A stretch of 30,176 nucleotides of DNA, taken from positions 1 through 30,176 of the forward strand of contig JBFLZW010000029.1 of the NCBI GenBank assembly GCA_040755755.1. Direction: 5' to 3'. The DNA comes from a bacterium (GTDB taxonomy: Bacteria > SZUA-182 > DTGQ01). This document shows, one piece after another, positions 16,167-24,704 of this stretch. The notes under the pieces were generated by a model. The model did no database searches, was not told the DNA's origin, and worked only from the letters and a program-made list of their open reading frames with translations. The stretch's first letter is position 1; the number at the start of each line of letters is the position of its first letter. A program made the position numbers and the translations under genes.

Positions 16167-18629
16167 ATGAGGAGAGAATCAACAATCAAATCAAAAAAGG
16201 AAAAGTCATCAGCAGCCGCAGCACCAAAAACCAAAAAACTATCGCGCACTCACAAGCCAGAGGACATGACCGTGGAGCAATGGCAGGTGGAACTGCGCCG
16301 GCAGTTCGGCCGTGAGCAGAACTTTCTGATGGAAAACATCGGGGATCACCCGGTCTTTTCGGATTTCGCCATTACCAATCCTGCTACCCGAAAAACCTAT
16401 CGCGTGGTGATCAGGGGCGATCGGATCGGATTGAACTATTGCTCCTGCCCTGACTTCAGTGTAAATACCCTGGGTACCTGTAAGCATATCGAGTTCACGC
16501 TGGCGATGCTGGAAAAAGACGAGCAGGCCGTGCAGATGCTTCGGGCGGGCTATGTTCCGCCATTCTCGGAAATCCGCCTCCAGTATGGTGCCCGGCGCAG
16601 AGTACTGTTCTTATCGGGTAAGGAGTCTCCCCGGGAACTGGCGCAGCTCGCTGATCGATACTTTGACCATGAAGGCTTTTTACATGACGATGCCTTCATC
16701 CGCTTCGATGCTTTTCTCGAAGAAGCCAGACGGTTCGATCCGGAGCTTCGCTGCTATGACGATGCGCTGGCTCTTGTCGCTGAAAAGCGGGATGCCGAGC
16801 ACCGCCGCGCTGTCGTTCATCAGCGCTACCTCACCAACGGAGGTGAAGAGCGGATGAACACGCTTTTGAAAGTAGCCTTATATCCCTATCAGCGCGAGGG
16901 CGCCCTGTTTGCCGCCCAGGCTGGCCGGGCCCTGATTGCCGACGATATGGGACTTGGCAAAACCATCCAGGCTATTGCCGCCGCTGAAATCATGGCCAGG
17001 GAATTCGGTGTGGAAAAGGCTCTCATTGTCTGCCCGACCTCGCTGAAATATCAATGGAAATACGAGATAGAAAAATTTTGCGACCGATCCGCCCTCGTGA
17101 TCGAGGGACTGTTACCTGCCCGGCGCAAGCTGTACCAGGCGGAGGCTTTCTTCAAAATCATCAACTATGAGATGCTCTCACGGGATCTGGAGATCATCAT
17201 GGCCCTGTCGCCGGACCTCATCATCCTCGACGAGGCTCAGCGGATTAAAAACTGGAAAACGAGGACCGCGCAATGCGCCAAGCAGATCCAATCCGATTAC
17301 GCCATCGTTTTGACCGGAACACCGCTGGAGAACCGCCTCGAAGAGCTTCATTCCATTGTCGAATTTGTCGATCGCTATAAGCTTGGCCCCTTATTCCGCT
17401 TTTTAGCCAATCATCAGATTACCGATCAGCAAACAGGCAGGGCCGTAGGGTACCAGAATCTCAAATCGATCGGTGAAACCCTGGCCCCTATCCTGCTGCG
17501 GCGAACCAAGAAAGAGGTACTTCAGCAGCTCCCCGAACGAATGGACAAAAACTTTTTTGTACCCATGACCCAAAAGCAGCGGGAGTATCATGACGAAAAT
17601 CGCGACATCGTGGCCAGAATCGTAGCCAAGTGGAGAAGGTATAAATTCCTCTCGGAAGCCGATCAGAGGAGACTCATGGTCGCACTGCAATACATGCGCA
17701 TGGCCTGCGATAACACCTACCTCATTGACCAGGAGACCTGTCATGGTCCAAAGCTGGATGAGCTCCTGACTCTCCTTCAGGAGATCTTCGAGCAGACGGA
17801 AGCCAAGGTGGTAATTTTCAGCCAATGGCAGAGGATGAACGATCTTGTGGCCCAGATGCTGAACAAAAACAGCATCCCGTTTGTCTATCTTCATGGCGGC
17901 GTGCCCGGCGCAAAACGCAAGGATCTGATCAGTGCCTTTCGTGACGACTCTGCCATCCGGGCCTTTCTTTCCACCGATGCCGGCGGCACCGGCCTGAATC
18001 TCCAGGCTGCCTCGACCATCATCAACATGGATTTGCCCTGGAACCCGGCAGTCCTGGAGCAGCGGATCGGCCGTGTCCACAGGATCGGCCAGCACCGGCC
18101 TGTGCAGGTCGTCAACTTTGTTTCGGAAGGCACCATCGAGCATGGGATGCTCGATGTTCTTACCTTTAAAAAATCTGTCCTGGCCGGTGTGCTCGATGGT
18201 GGTGAGGATACTGTCTTCATGGGCGGAACACGGCTGAATAAATTCATGGAGAGCGTGGAGGTCGTATCCCAGAGTATTCCTGAGACTGCCTGCCAGCCGC
18301 CTGAACTGCCGGAACCACCGTCATCAGCACTATCATCCACCAGTGCCGGGGAGGAAAAAGCGGCTGAAAAGGATAAGCAGCAGAGAGCAGCAAAGCCAAG
18401 GGCAGATTTGGAGCCGCTTCTTGAGGCCGGGGCAGCCTTCCTGAAAGAGCTGGGGACATTGGCAACCAAGAGTCGCGAGCAGGGGAAATCCCCCCTGGCT
18501 TCCTTCTTCGACACGGATGAAAAAACCGGCAAACCCTGCCTGAAAATCCCCATGCCCGATCCAAAAGTCGTTGAAGGAGTGATCAGCGCTCTGGGACCAT
18601 TATTCAATATGTTTTCGGGGAACCGGTGA
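16167..18629 (+). CDS. SWIM zinc finger/SNF2-family DEAD-like ATPase
   Basis: An 820-residue Swi2/Snf2 (RapA-like) ATPase. SNF2 proteins translocate on double-stranded DNA and remodel protein-DNA complexes. A Lys/Ala-rich N-terminus is followed by a SWIM zinc finger at Cys92, Cys94, Cys105 and His107 (CSCP...CKH). The helicase motifs are I DDMGLGKT (259-266), II DEAQ (355-358), III LTGTP (382-386), V GGTGLNLQ (606-613) and VI QRIGRVHRIGQ (632-642), all intact. Residues about 690-740 are a low-complexity Pro/Ser/Glu/Ala linker, and the last 80 form a conserved-looking helical tail. Start: ATG after GGATGGGGGC. No methylase, nuclease or other defence gene lies next to it, so a role in phage defence is not supported; transcription-associated or repair roles are as likely. 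Confidence 0.9.
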   Translation: MRRESTIKSKKEKSSAAAAPKTKKLSRTHKPEDMTVEQWQVELRRQFGREQNFLMENIGDHPVFSDFAITNPATRKTYRVVIRGDRIGLNYCSCPDFSVNTLGTCKHIEFTLAMLEKDEQAVQMLRAGYVPPFSEIRLQYGARRRVLFLSGKESPRELAQLADRYFDHEGFLHDDAFIRFDAFLEEARRFDPELRCYDDALALVAEKRDAEHRRAVVHQRYLTNGGEERMNTLLKVALYPYQREGALFAAQAGRALIADDMGLGKTIQAIAAAEIMAREFGVEKALIVCPTSLKYQWKYEIEKFCDRSALVIEGLLPARRKLYQAEAFFKIINYEMLSRDLEIIMALSPDLIILDEAQRIKNWKTRTAQCAKQIQSDYAIVLTGTPLENRLEELHSIVEFVDRYKLGPLFRFLANHQITDQQTGRAVGYQNLKSIGETLAPILLRRTKKEVLQQLPERMDKNFFVPMTQKQREYHDENRDIVARIVAKWRRYKFLSEADQRRLMVALQYMRMACDNTYLIDQETCHGPKLDELLTLLQEIFEQTEAKVVIFSQWQRMNDLVAQMLNKNSIPFVYLHGGVPGAKRKDLISAFRDDSAIRAFLSTDAGGTGLNLQAASTIINMDLPWNPAVLEQRIGRVHRIGQHRPVQVVNFVSEGTIEHGMLDVLTFKKSVLAGVLDGGEDTVFMGGTRLNKFMESVEVVSQSIPETACQPPELPEPPSSALSSTSAGEEKAAEKDKQQRAAKPRADLEPLLEAGAAFLKELGTLATKSREQGKSPLASFFDTDEKTGKPCLKIPMPDPKVVEGVISALGPLFNMFSGNR

Positions 18630-18645
18630 TAGAGAGACATTAAAA

Positions 18646-18704
18646 AGACAAAAGACAAAGGACACCACAGAGACACAGAGGCACAGAGAGGTACACAGAG
18701 AAAA
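18646..18704. repeat. CACAGAG-type interspersed repeat
   Basis: The stretch contains ACCACAGAGACACAGAGG then CACAGAGAGG and more ACACAGAG units. Close relatives lie at 26800-26849 (also beginning with AAAGACAAAG and ACACCACA) and 30085-30144, with the GCAGAG form at 21564-21635. It sits in the short spacer between convergent genes. Confidence 0.6.
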
Positions 18705-18754
18705 GCATAGGAGTTGGAGTGGGGGAGAGTGAGAAAGATGTAGTTTAACATCCG

Positions 18755-20050
18755 TTACCTTCCGAAACCCAAAGATGCGGACCAGACCTCGTAATTCCGT
18801 TCCCGTTCCTTTTCTTCCTCGCGGTAAAAGACAATGAAGGTCATGACATGCCAGCCGATGAACGAGCAGCTTTCACCATCGAATGCCGTAGCTTCAAAGA
18901 CTTTGCGCCAGGTACCGCTGTTGAAGTAAACTCTTTCCACGGCAAGACCGGGCGTCAGAGAGGTAATGTCCAGGGGAATCTGAGCCGCACGGTGGGTATG
19001 TCCGTAGACCACGTAATTAACCTCGTTGTTCTTCAGTGATGCCTCGCTGTAGGCATATTTTCTATAGCTGTCAGGCTGCTGAGACAGGAACTGGATAAGG
19101 TGACCGCTGAAAATTTCCTTGAGTTTGCTGAAGGAGAAACCGGAGGACAATTTCATGCCCATTTCCAGGAGGTCGGTTATATCCGGACCGAGACGGTCAT
19201 GCTCCTTCACAAATCTGATCTTGAAAAACCTGTCAACCAGGCTGTTCCAGATTTCATGCACGCTCTTTTCGGTCCCGGGCCGCTGCCTGCAAATACCCTG
19301 TATCCAGGCAGGAATATCGAACAAGGGCCGGACATTATCGATCTCTTTCAGCCGGTTGATCAGGTCAGTATCACGGCCAAGGAAAGAATCGTTTTTCACC
19401 TCCTGCGGAAAGCGGGTTAAAAGATCAATAACAATGGCATCACCGAGCGAGGATGCATCCCTGTCCTTTTCATAGTTGAACTGGTCATAGCAGTCACCAT
19501 GACGGGCCATGACCTTGTAATCTTCGATGACCCGCTCGTAGGGGAACCGGTTGCGGGTATAGAATTGAGGGTCTGATATCCGCATCCCCAGAAAATCCGC
19601 TACCTTTTGCCTGACTGATGGGTATCTGTTGATGAGCCAGTCATGATTGCCGATCAGGTAGGAGATCCGGACATCAACATCCATGCAGTGGTCCTGGAAT
19701 TCCTTCAGGTAACCTGCGACCTCGATATTCCGCGGATGGCTGATGATTTTATCGACAATCGCCTCGGTATACCGCTGCAAGTTCCAGCCGCTGCGATCAG
19801 TATCCGTAGATGCTGACCAGGGCCTCACCGGACGGGTGAGCCCTTCGTTTTCCGGACGCAGCCAGAAATCCGACCGGATCAGGTCGAATATATCCCCCAA
19901 AAGGACGATTTCTATCTCCTTGATATTGGATTTGCGGGGATCTCCGACAATATTCTTTAAGGACTGGCAGAACTTGTTAAAGGCCCTCGGATCGATGGTC
20001 GTTCCGGATGAGCCGTCGGTAAGATGGATATCACTTAAAAATACCAGCAT
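18755..20050 (-). CDS. Calcineurin-like metallophosphoesterase
   Basis: A 431-residue protein of the metallophosphoesterase superfamily. The start at 20050 follows AAGGAGG by eight bases; the longer frame to 20140 is a shadow over the neighbouring gene. Metal-binding motifs are SDIHLTD (Asp7, His9), GDIFD (Asp53), GNHD (Asn135, His136, Asp137), a later HGDCYDQ and the terminal GHTHRA. It is longer than typical UDP-diacylglucosamine hydrolases (LpxH, about 240), with insertions between GNHD and GHTH, so substrate assignment is unsafe. It starts only 17 bases after the glycosyltransferase-methyltransferase gene ends, which suggests a job in the same surface-glycan or lipid pathway. Confidence 0.85.
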   Translation of the reverse strand: MLVFLSDIHLTDGSSGTTIDPRAFNKFCQSLKNIVGDPRKSNIKEIEIVLLGDIFDLIRSDFWLRPENEGLTRPVRPWSASTDTDRSGWNLQRYTEAIVDKIISHPRNIEVAGYLKEFQDHCMDVDVRISYLIGNHDWLINRYPSVRQKVADFLGMRISDPQFYTRNRFPYERVIEDYKVMARHGDCYDQFNYEKDRDASSLGDAIVIDLLTRFPQEVKNDSFLGRDTDLINRLKEIDNVRPLFDIPAWIQGICRQRPGTEKSVHEIWNSLVDRFFKIRFVKEHDRLGPDITDLLEMGMKLSSGFSFSKLKEIFSGHLIQFLSQQPDSYRKYAYSEASLKNNEVNYVVYGHTHRAAQIPLDITSLTPGLAVERVYFNSGTWRKVFEATAFDGESCSFIGWHVMTFIVFYREEEKERERNYEVWSASLGFGR

Positions 20051-20067
20051 GGTTGTAACCTCCTTTT

Positions 20068-21486
20068 TTACTTTACCCCAACAGCAATGGTCGATAGGCC
20101 ATGCCAGGGCAGAATGGCATTGATTTTGCCCAGCACGCACTGAAACGTGTTCAGAATCTTGATTTGGACTGGTGAGAAGCTTTTCCTTTTTAATATCTTG
20201 CCGTTCAGGACCCAGGCAGGGACGCCGATGCGGTTAAAGGATGTGACGAGTGCGGTCAGGCCAAAGCCCGCCCTGGTCATGACCTCCTGCAACCGGCTGT
20301 CCGAGTACCGGCGATAATGGCCCAGCACTTCGTCAAAGCTTGAAAAGAGCCGGTCTCCGTAAGGGACCAGAACAATGGCCCGGCCACCAGGTTTCAGCGC
20401 CTGGTAAATATTCCTCAATCCTGCCAGATCATCCTCGATATGCTCAAGAACATTGAGGCAGATGACCGTATCGAACTGGCCGCGGAAGGGGACAAAGTCC
20501 TCCTCCCTGGTCAGGTCGATGGTTTTGACCTCCATATAGGGTTTATACAGGCAGTAGTTTTGGAGATAGTCAAGGTAGTTCAGGTTGATATCGCTGACCA
20601 CATACCGATGCCGGGGAATGAGGTGGCTGGTCAGATTACCCAGGCCTGCACCGATCTCCAGGACATGATCTCCGACATAGGGCCGGATGGTATCCGCCAT
20701 CCAGCGGCAGAAATTCGGGGCATGCGCCAGGCTGTTCAGAATGGCCGATCCGTATTCATCCTTCTGGTAAATATCGTCGATAAGCCAGAATTTAATCAGG
20801 GTATACAGTGCAGTTACCCCGTCCCTCCAGCCGATTTTCTTCCCCTCCTCCTTCGTCCTGCCAGCATAGGAAATGGGCACCTCGAAGATCACCGCCCTTC
20901 GCTTGGCCAGTTTGACTGACAGCTCAGGTTCGAGATCGAAGCCATTGCTGCGAATGGGAATCGATTTGAGCAGCCGGGTCCTGACTGCCTTATAGCAGGT
21001 CTCGATATCGGAGTAGTTGACGTCGGTGATCAGATCAGCCAGAAAGGTCAGAAAGCGATTGATCAGGGCATGCCGGAAGTAGAGAAGCCGGCAGAAATCA
21101 CCCACCAGAAAGCGAGAACCAAAGACTGCATCGGCATGCTCCCTGATGAAGGGAATGATCAGTTTTTCATAGTCAGCGGGGTTGTATTCGAGGTCGGCAT
21201 CCTGGATGATGCAGATATCCTTGGAAGCTCTGGAAAGAGCGGTGCGTATGGCCTCCCCCTTGCCCCGATTGGTTGTCTGCTCGATCAGGATAATCTCAGG
21301 GTGCTGTGCGGCCAGCTCCCGCACAATCGTGCGGCTGCCATCGGTCGAGCCGTCATCGACCACGATGACCTCGATCCCGGAAATAAAGGCACTCCTGACA
21401 GCCAGGACCCTCCTGAGACATTCCCCAACCGTATAAGCTTCGTTGTAAACAGGCATCAGGACTGACAGCGAAACAGTCGGATTCAT
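20068..21486 (-). CDS. GT2 glycosyltransferase fused to a SAM methyltransferase
   Basis: A 472-residue two-domain protein. Residues about 5-240 are a GT-A glycosyltransferase of family 2, DPMS/undecaprenyl-phosphate type: VLMPVYNEA, VVDDGSTDG (43-50), NRGKGEAIRTAL and QDADLEY (95-101, DxD metal site), then YSDIETCYKAVR and FDLEPELSVKL. Residues about 255-400 are a class I methyltransferase with VLEIGAGLGN (275-284), an acidic VVSDI strand end and VICLNVLEHIEDDLAG. The last 60 residues carry a membrane-like segment around GVPAWVLNG. The start at 21486 has GAGGGG upstream. It probably transfers sugar from a nucleotide sugar to polyprenyl phosphate and methylates a related product. The N-terminal domain is clear; the methyl acceptor is unknown. 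Confidence 0.88.
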   Translation of the reverse strand: MNPTVSLSVLMPVYNEAYTVGECLRRVLAVRSAFISGIEVIVVDDGSTDGSRTIVRELAAQHPEIILIEQTTNRGKGEAIRTALSRASKDICIIQDADLEYNPADYEKLIIPFIREHADAVFGSRFLVGDFCRLLYFRHALINRFLTFLADLITDVNYSDIETCYKAVRTRLLKSIPIRSNGFDLEPELSVKLAKRRAVIFEVPISYAGRTKEEGKKIGWRDGVTALYTLIKFWLIDDIYQKDEYGSAILNSLAHAPNFCRWMADTIRPYVGDHVLEIGAGLGNLTSHLIPRHRYVVSDINLNYLDYLQNYCLYKPYMEVKTIDLTREEDFVPFRGQFDTVICLNVLEHIEDDLAGLRNIYQALKPGGRAIVLVPYGDRLFSSFDEVLGHYRRYSDSRLQEVMTRAGFGLTALVTSFNRIGVPAWVLNGKILKRKSFSPVQIKILNTFQCVLGKINAILPWHGLSTIAVGVK

Positions 21487-21501
21487 GATCCGCCCCTCAT
21501 T

Positions 21502-21696
21502 ATGACAATCGCTCTTATAGGATAAATGGCACACATCCAATGGCACGTATTAAAGAACAATCTTCCCGCAGAGACGCAGAGGCGCAGAGAACGACCGAAG
21601 AATGATATTCTCTGCGCCTCTGCGTCTCTGCGGGAGAAATAACAAGAAATAACAGCACTGTCGGGTCGTCGTTCCCATAAGAGCGATGACAATCGC
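21502..21696. mobile_element. MITE-like element (176 bp) with target-site duplication
   Basis: Direct repeats ATGACAAT (21502-21509 and 21686-21693) flank a 176-base body (21510-21685). The body begins CGCTCTTATAGGA and ends, on the other strand, with CGCTCTTATGGGA, so the terminal inverted repeats match at 12 of 13 positions. Inside, perfect 28-base arms form a large hairpin (21564-21591 and 21608-21635) made of GCAGAG units. There is no open reading frame. The arrangement is that of a miniature inverted-repeat element moved by a transposase encoded elsewhere. The direct repeat actually extends to 11 bases (ATGACAATCGC), partly shared with the terminus. Confidence 0.6.
21564..21635. repeat. 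Large palindrome of the GCAGAG repeat family
   Basis: Two perfect 28-base arms (left CCGCAGAGACGCAGAGGCGC core) surround a 16-base loop. The same words recur at 30121-30139 in single orientation, and A-for-G variants (CACAGAG) occur at 18661-18700. Confidence 0.8.
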
Positions 21697-21754
21697 CGAT
21701 TCCACACCATAACGATTCCATTTCCATCACCGGGATTTTTTCTCCGGCAGCCCG

Positions 21755-23215
21755 CTAGCGGTACACCGGATAAATAATCCCTATCAGGCTGTAGAGGTTC
21801 AATCCGATCAGAAGCACCAGGAAAGCATAGGTTACAAGCTCCTGCCGCACCCTGAGCAGCCGGGAGATACTGTTGAGCCCGCTGCTGACACCCATCGCCA
21901 TGAAGATGCACAATGGGGCCATCACCGGAAAGATCAGTCTGCCCTGGGCTGCAATAAAGTTCCAGTTCAGGATAACGAGGTTGGTCACAGCCAGCAGTAT
22001 GGCCGCAAGGAAAAGCTCAAGGCAAACCGTGACCCGTATTTCCCTCTCCCTCCAGAGCTTTCTTCGGATGCCGCTGGCCAGGAAAAACGCAACTCCAGCC
22101 AGGCCTGCCAGACTGATCAGGCCATAAATACCATATATCCACAAGGGAAGCTTGATAGTCAGCCAGTCGAACTGCCCCCAGAAAGAAGTAAACAGCATGG
22201 GAGCGAAGGCCCGGGTGAGAAACTGGGTCCTGATCCGGGCAGGCATGACCAGATCGGGGTTTTGTATGGCCTGAAGCTTCCAGCCCAGCGGATCATCGAC
22301 CCCGAAAAGGGAAACTCCCCGTACAAAATACCAGCCGGAAATTATGGCCATAGGAATCAGGAGCAGGGCCAGATTCCGGATCACCCTGACAAGTTTCCGG
22401 CTCGGGTCGGAGGCTATCGTCTGGTAGATCACCCCGATGATGGATATCACCACCAGGAAGGAAATATTCACTTTGCTGATCAGCCCCAGCCCGATGGCTG
22501 CTCCAAGGGCTGTCAGCCTCCGCGGGTTATCGCGCTCTGACAGAACCAGCCCGGTCAAAAGATACAAAGAGATGGCCGAGAACATCGTCACCAGATTGTC
22601 GTTGTTCAATGCGCCGCTCAGGAAGGTGAATTGAGGATTAAAGGCGCACAGGCAGGCAGACAGAAGGGCAATGCTCTTGTGGTCGGGGAAGAGTATCTCA
22701 GCGGTTTTCAGAATAAACAGGACAGTCAGGGCACCGATGAGGACGGATATCAATCTCAGCAGGTGAATCACCCTGATCGAGCCGGAGAAGGGAAACCGGT
22801 CCTGGCTGGTGGTCAAAAACATGTTTCTTTCCCTGCCCCCCTTGCCCCATTTGATGTAGCCGGGATTGAGCGGCGGGTAAATCCGCTCACTGAATCCGGC
22901 CTCTGGATAGTAATAGAACTGCGCCAGGTCCTGCTCGTTATGGATGCCGATATCAGAAGCCCTGTTCCCGGACAGGAGCCCCAGAGCGCCAGCTCCGATC
23001 AGGTAGTAAAGGGGCGGGTTAAATCCTTCGGTGGTAATCGAAAGATCCTTGACTGTCTGGTTGGGCAGTTTTTTCTGCATGGCCAGGAAGCGGATATATT
23101 CAAAATGGAAGGGCTCATCCGGTGCATTGAATATTGGAACAACCAGACTATAGGCCAGCGCGAGAAGAATAAAAAGCATGATGATCAGTGACACGTTCAA
23201 TAACCTTCGGCTCAT
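21755..23215 (-). CDS. Multi-span membrane protein, GT-C glycosyltransferase/DUF2142-like
   Basis: A 486-residue protein with about eleven hydrophobic segments. The first periplasmic loop has NAPDEPFHFEYIRFLA, which resembles the acidic DExxH region of DUF2142 and of ArnT/PMT-type (family 39) enzymes that use polyprenyl-linked sugars. Later loops include FNPPLYYLIGAG, CAFNPQFTFLSGALNNDNL and FAPMLFTSFWGQFDW, typical of these proteins. It likely transfers a sugar from a lipid carrier on the periplasmic side of the inner membrane. The gene is upstream of the GT2-methyltransferase (which could make the lipid-linked sugar) on the same strand, separated by the MITE-like element. I am sure of the architecture, less so of the exact family. 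Confidence 0.8.
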   Translation of the reverse strand: MSRRLLNVSLIIMLFILLALAYSLVVPIFNAPDEPFHFEYIRFLAMQKKLPNQTVKDLSITTEGFNPPLYYLIGAGALGLLSGNRASDIGIHNEQDLAQFYYYPEAGFSERIYPPLNPGYIKWGKGGRERNMFLTTSQDRFPFSGSIRVIHLLRLISVLIGALTVLFILKTAEILFPDHKSIALLSACLCAFNPQFTFLSGALNNDNLVTMFSAISLYLLTGLVLSERDNPRRLTALGAAIGLGLISKVNISFLVVISIIGVIYQTIASDPSRKLVRVIRNLALLLIPMAIISGWYFVRGVSLFGVDDPLGWKLQAIQNPDLVMPARIRTQFLTRAFAPMLFTSFWGQFDWLTIKLPLWIYGIYGLISLAGLAGVAFFLASGIRRKLWREREIRVTVCLELFLAAILLAVTNLVILNWNFIAAQGRLIFPVMAPLCIFMAMGVSSGLNSISRLLRVRQELVTYAFLVLLIGLNLYSLIGIIYPVYR

Positions 23216-23282
23216 CAGACCCGATACTCCTTACCTGCGTTTGATGTAATTCCCCCCTAACCCCCTCAACATTGAGAAAACT

Positions 23283-23816
23283 CTATGACCGGCCAGGAAA
23301 AATTTTCCTCCACCACGGACGTCGTCGTATCTTTTTCACCTGAGCCTCAAGATCCTGAATCCGCTTCTTCTGTTCGATCAGTTCCCTTTCCCTGGATTCC
23401 AGATGTATTCTGGCCCGGGACAGCTCTCTTTCCCTGGCCGCGAGGTTATCTCTGGCTGTGGATAATGCCAGGGCGTTAATAGCCAGATCATCTCTCGCTC
23501 TGGCCAATTCCCGGTCCTTATGCTCCAGACTTTCCGGGGTGGAACTGCCGGCAATCCGCTCCATCTCCAGGCGGTCCAGCCGGTTCGACAAGGATTTGAT
23601 CTTAAAATCCAGTTGGTAATCCCGCCTGCTCTTGACCGGAGTCAGCTTTCTGCGCAGGAAAATAATCTCATCACTCACGGTTGTCAGCTCACTGGCCAGC
23701 AGATCCAGCTTCCCTTCATGAGCAATAAGCTGGTTTAAGGCCGAAGACAGCCGCTTGAGGCTTTCCACTTCAGCTTCCAATTCGTGGAGGAGCTTTACTA
23801 TATCATGGTCAGTCAT
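23283..23816 (-). CDS. Coiled-coil protein
   Basis: A 177-residue protein that is almost entirely alpha-helical with heptad patterning. Two long charged segments (residues about 5-90 and 95-165) carry near-repeats such as KDRELARARDDL, ARDNLAARERELSRARIHL and ESRERELIEQKKRIQDLEAQ. It ends in a basic aromatic motif, RRRPWWRKIFPGRS, that could dock on a membrane or partner. Similar coiled-coil proteins often accompany glycosyltransferases in surface polysaccharide clusters, and here it stands first in the minus-strand cluster. The ATG at 23816 has only a weak AGCAGG site. No function can be assigned from sequence. Confidence 0.7.
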   Translation of the reverse strand: MTDHDIVKLLHELEAEVESLKRLSSALNQLIAHEGKLDLLASELTTVSDEIIFLRRKLTPVKSRRDYQLDFKIKSLSNRLDRLEMERIAGSSTPESLEHKDRELARARDDLAINALALSTARDNLAARERELSRARIHLESRERELIEQKKRIQDLEAQVKKIRRRPWWRKIFPGRS

Positions 23817-24268
23817 TTGGCCTGCTTTTCAACCTCAATCATCATTATGCAATTGCGCTTCCTTCCCCGCCCCTGCGCCGCAGCTTCAGCATCCCGTTAA
23901 CAGGTAAGTCCATATCTGATAGAAAACGATACCAGACAGGTAACGACATAACTTTTAACAAAGGACTGCCTGGTTACGATAAATGCAAATCTCCTGCCAC
24001 GATTTCCTCTGGTTTTGTTGTTATTTTTCTTTCGGTCTCGATAGTTGAACATCCGGTTATAATATCAATACCAAAGTACTATGGATCACCAAAATCTGTC
24101 AAGATAAAATCAACATTTTAAATTTTATGGAAAGTTATTCAATATCCTCATTAAGCAGAGAATCGACGATTGTCTTTTATCGAGATTGAAAAATAAATTT
24201 GACTTTACTGAAACATAGTCTTACGATGAGCGAGGGAGAAAAACGCTACCCTGGGCTCTCAGTGTTTT
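23817..24268. other. Intergenic region between divergent genes
   Basis: No gene seen. The part from 24040 to 24230 is AT-rich. It contains the hicB promoter at 24199-24227. A 24-codon plus-strand frame (MSEGEKRYPGLSV, starting at 24226) overlaps the hicB start and is probably chance. Confidence 0.45.
24199..24227 (+). promoter_or_regulatory. Sigma-70 type promoter of hicB
   Basis: TTGACT is followed after 17 bases by TACGAT. Expected start near 24234, giving a short leader of about 35 bases. Confidence 0.5.
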
Positions 24269-24490
24269 ATGGAACACGCACATTACGAAATATTGTCTGA
24301 TGATGGGACATTTTATGGAGAAATACCGGAATGCCCAGGGGTTTATGCAAACTCTGAAACATTAGAAGGATGTAGAGATGAACTGGAAGAAGTTTTAGAG
24401 GAGTGGATATTATTTAGAGTATACAAGAATCTTCCAATTCCTGTAATTGAAGGAGTGGAAATCAAGATCAGGAAAGAGGCTGCTGCCTGA
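24269..24490 (+). CDS. HicB-family antitoxin, apparently orphan
   Basis: A 73-residue protein with the partial RNase-H-like HicB fold: GTFYGEIPECPGVYANSETLEGC, then DELEEVLEEWILFRVYKNLPIP and a closing strand VEIKI. HicB antitoxins neutralise the HicA ribonuclease, normally encoded by the adjacent gene. Neither flank codes for HicA: no frame shows its small double-stranded-RNA-binding-like domain, so this looks like an orphan. There is no added DNA-binding domain, as in the short HicB form. No good ribosome binding site precedes the ATG, although a promoter lies just upstream. Confidence 0.85.
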   Translation: MEHAHYEILSDDGTFYGEIPECPGVYANSETLEGCRDELEEVLEEWILFRVYKNLPIPVIEGVEIKIRKEAAA

Positions 24491-24704
24491 TGCCTATGTA
24501 ATCAGACTCTCAGTTCTGAAGGCCCTGGGAGAGGATGACAATCCCGCCCACTGGAAGACCTGGACTTCTCCGGTGTTTACTATCATGCGCCCATAGGCTT
24601 CTCCGATGTCAATCGAGCAGCAGGGGGGAGCCTCGCGGTTCCTCCCTCTCGCATACTACCGGGCACCTGCCCTGTACCGCGAAGGAGCAGGGATCATCAG
24701 GATT

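Noticed and set aside
16167-18629. SNF2 ATPase as part of a phage-defence island (DISARM-like)
   Set aside because: DISARM and similar systems need a methylase, a PLD or DUF1998 gene or a nuclease nearby; none is present.
24226-24300. A 24-codon frame MSEGEKRYPG overlapping the hicB start
   Set aside because: Its ATG overlaps the predicted -10 element (24222-24227), before the expected transcript start, and it has no recognisable content.
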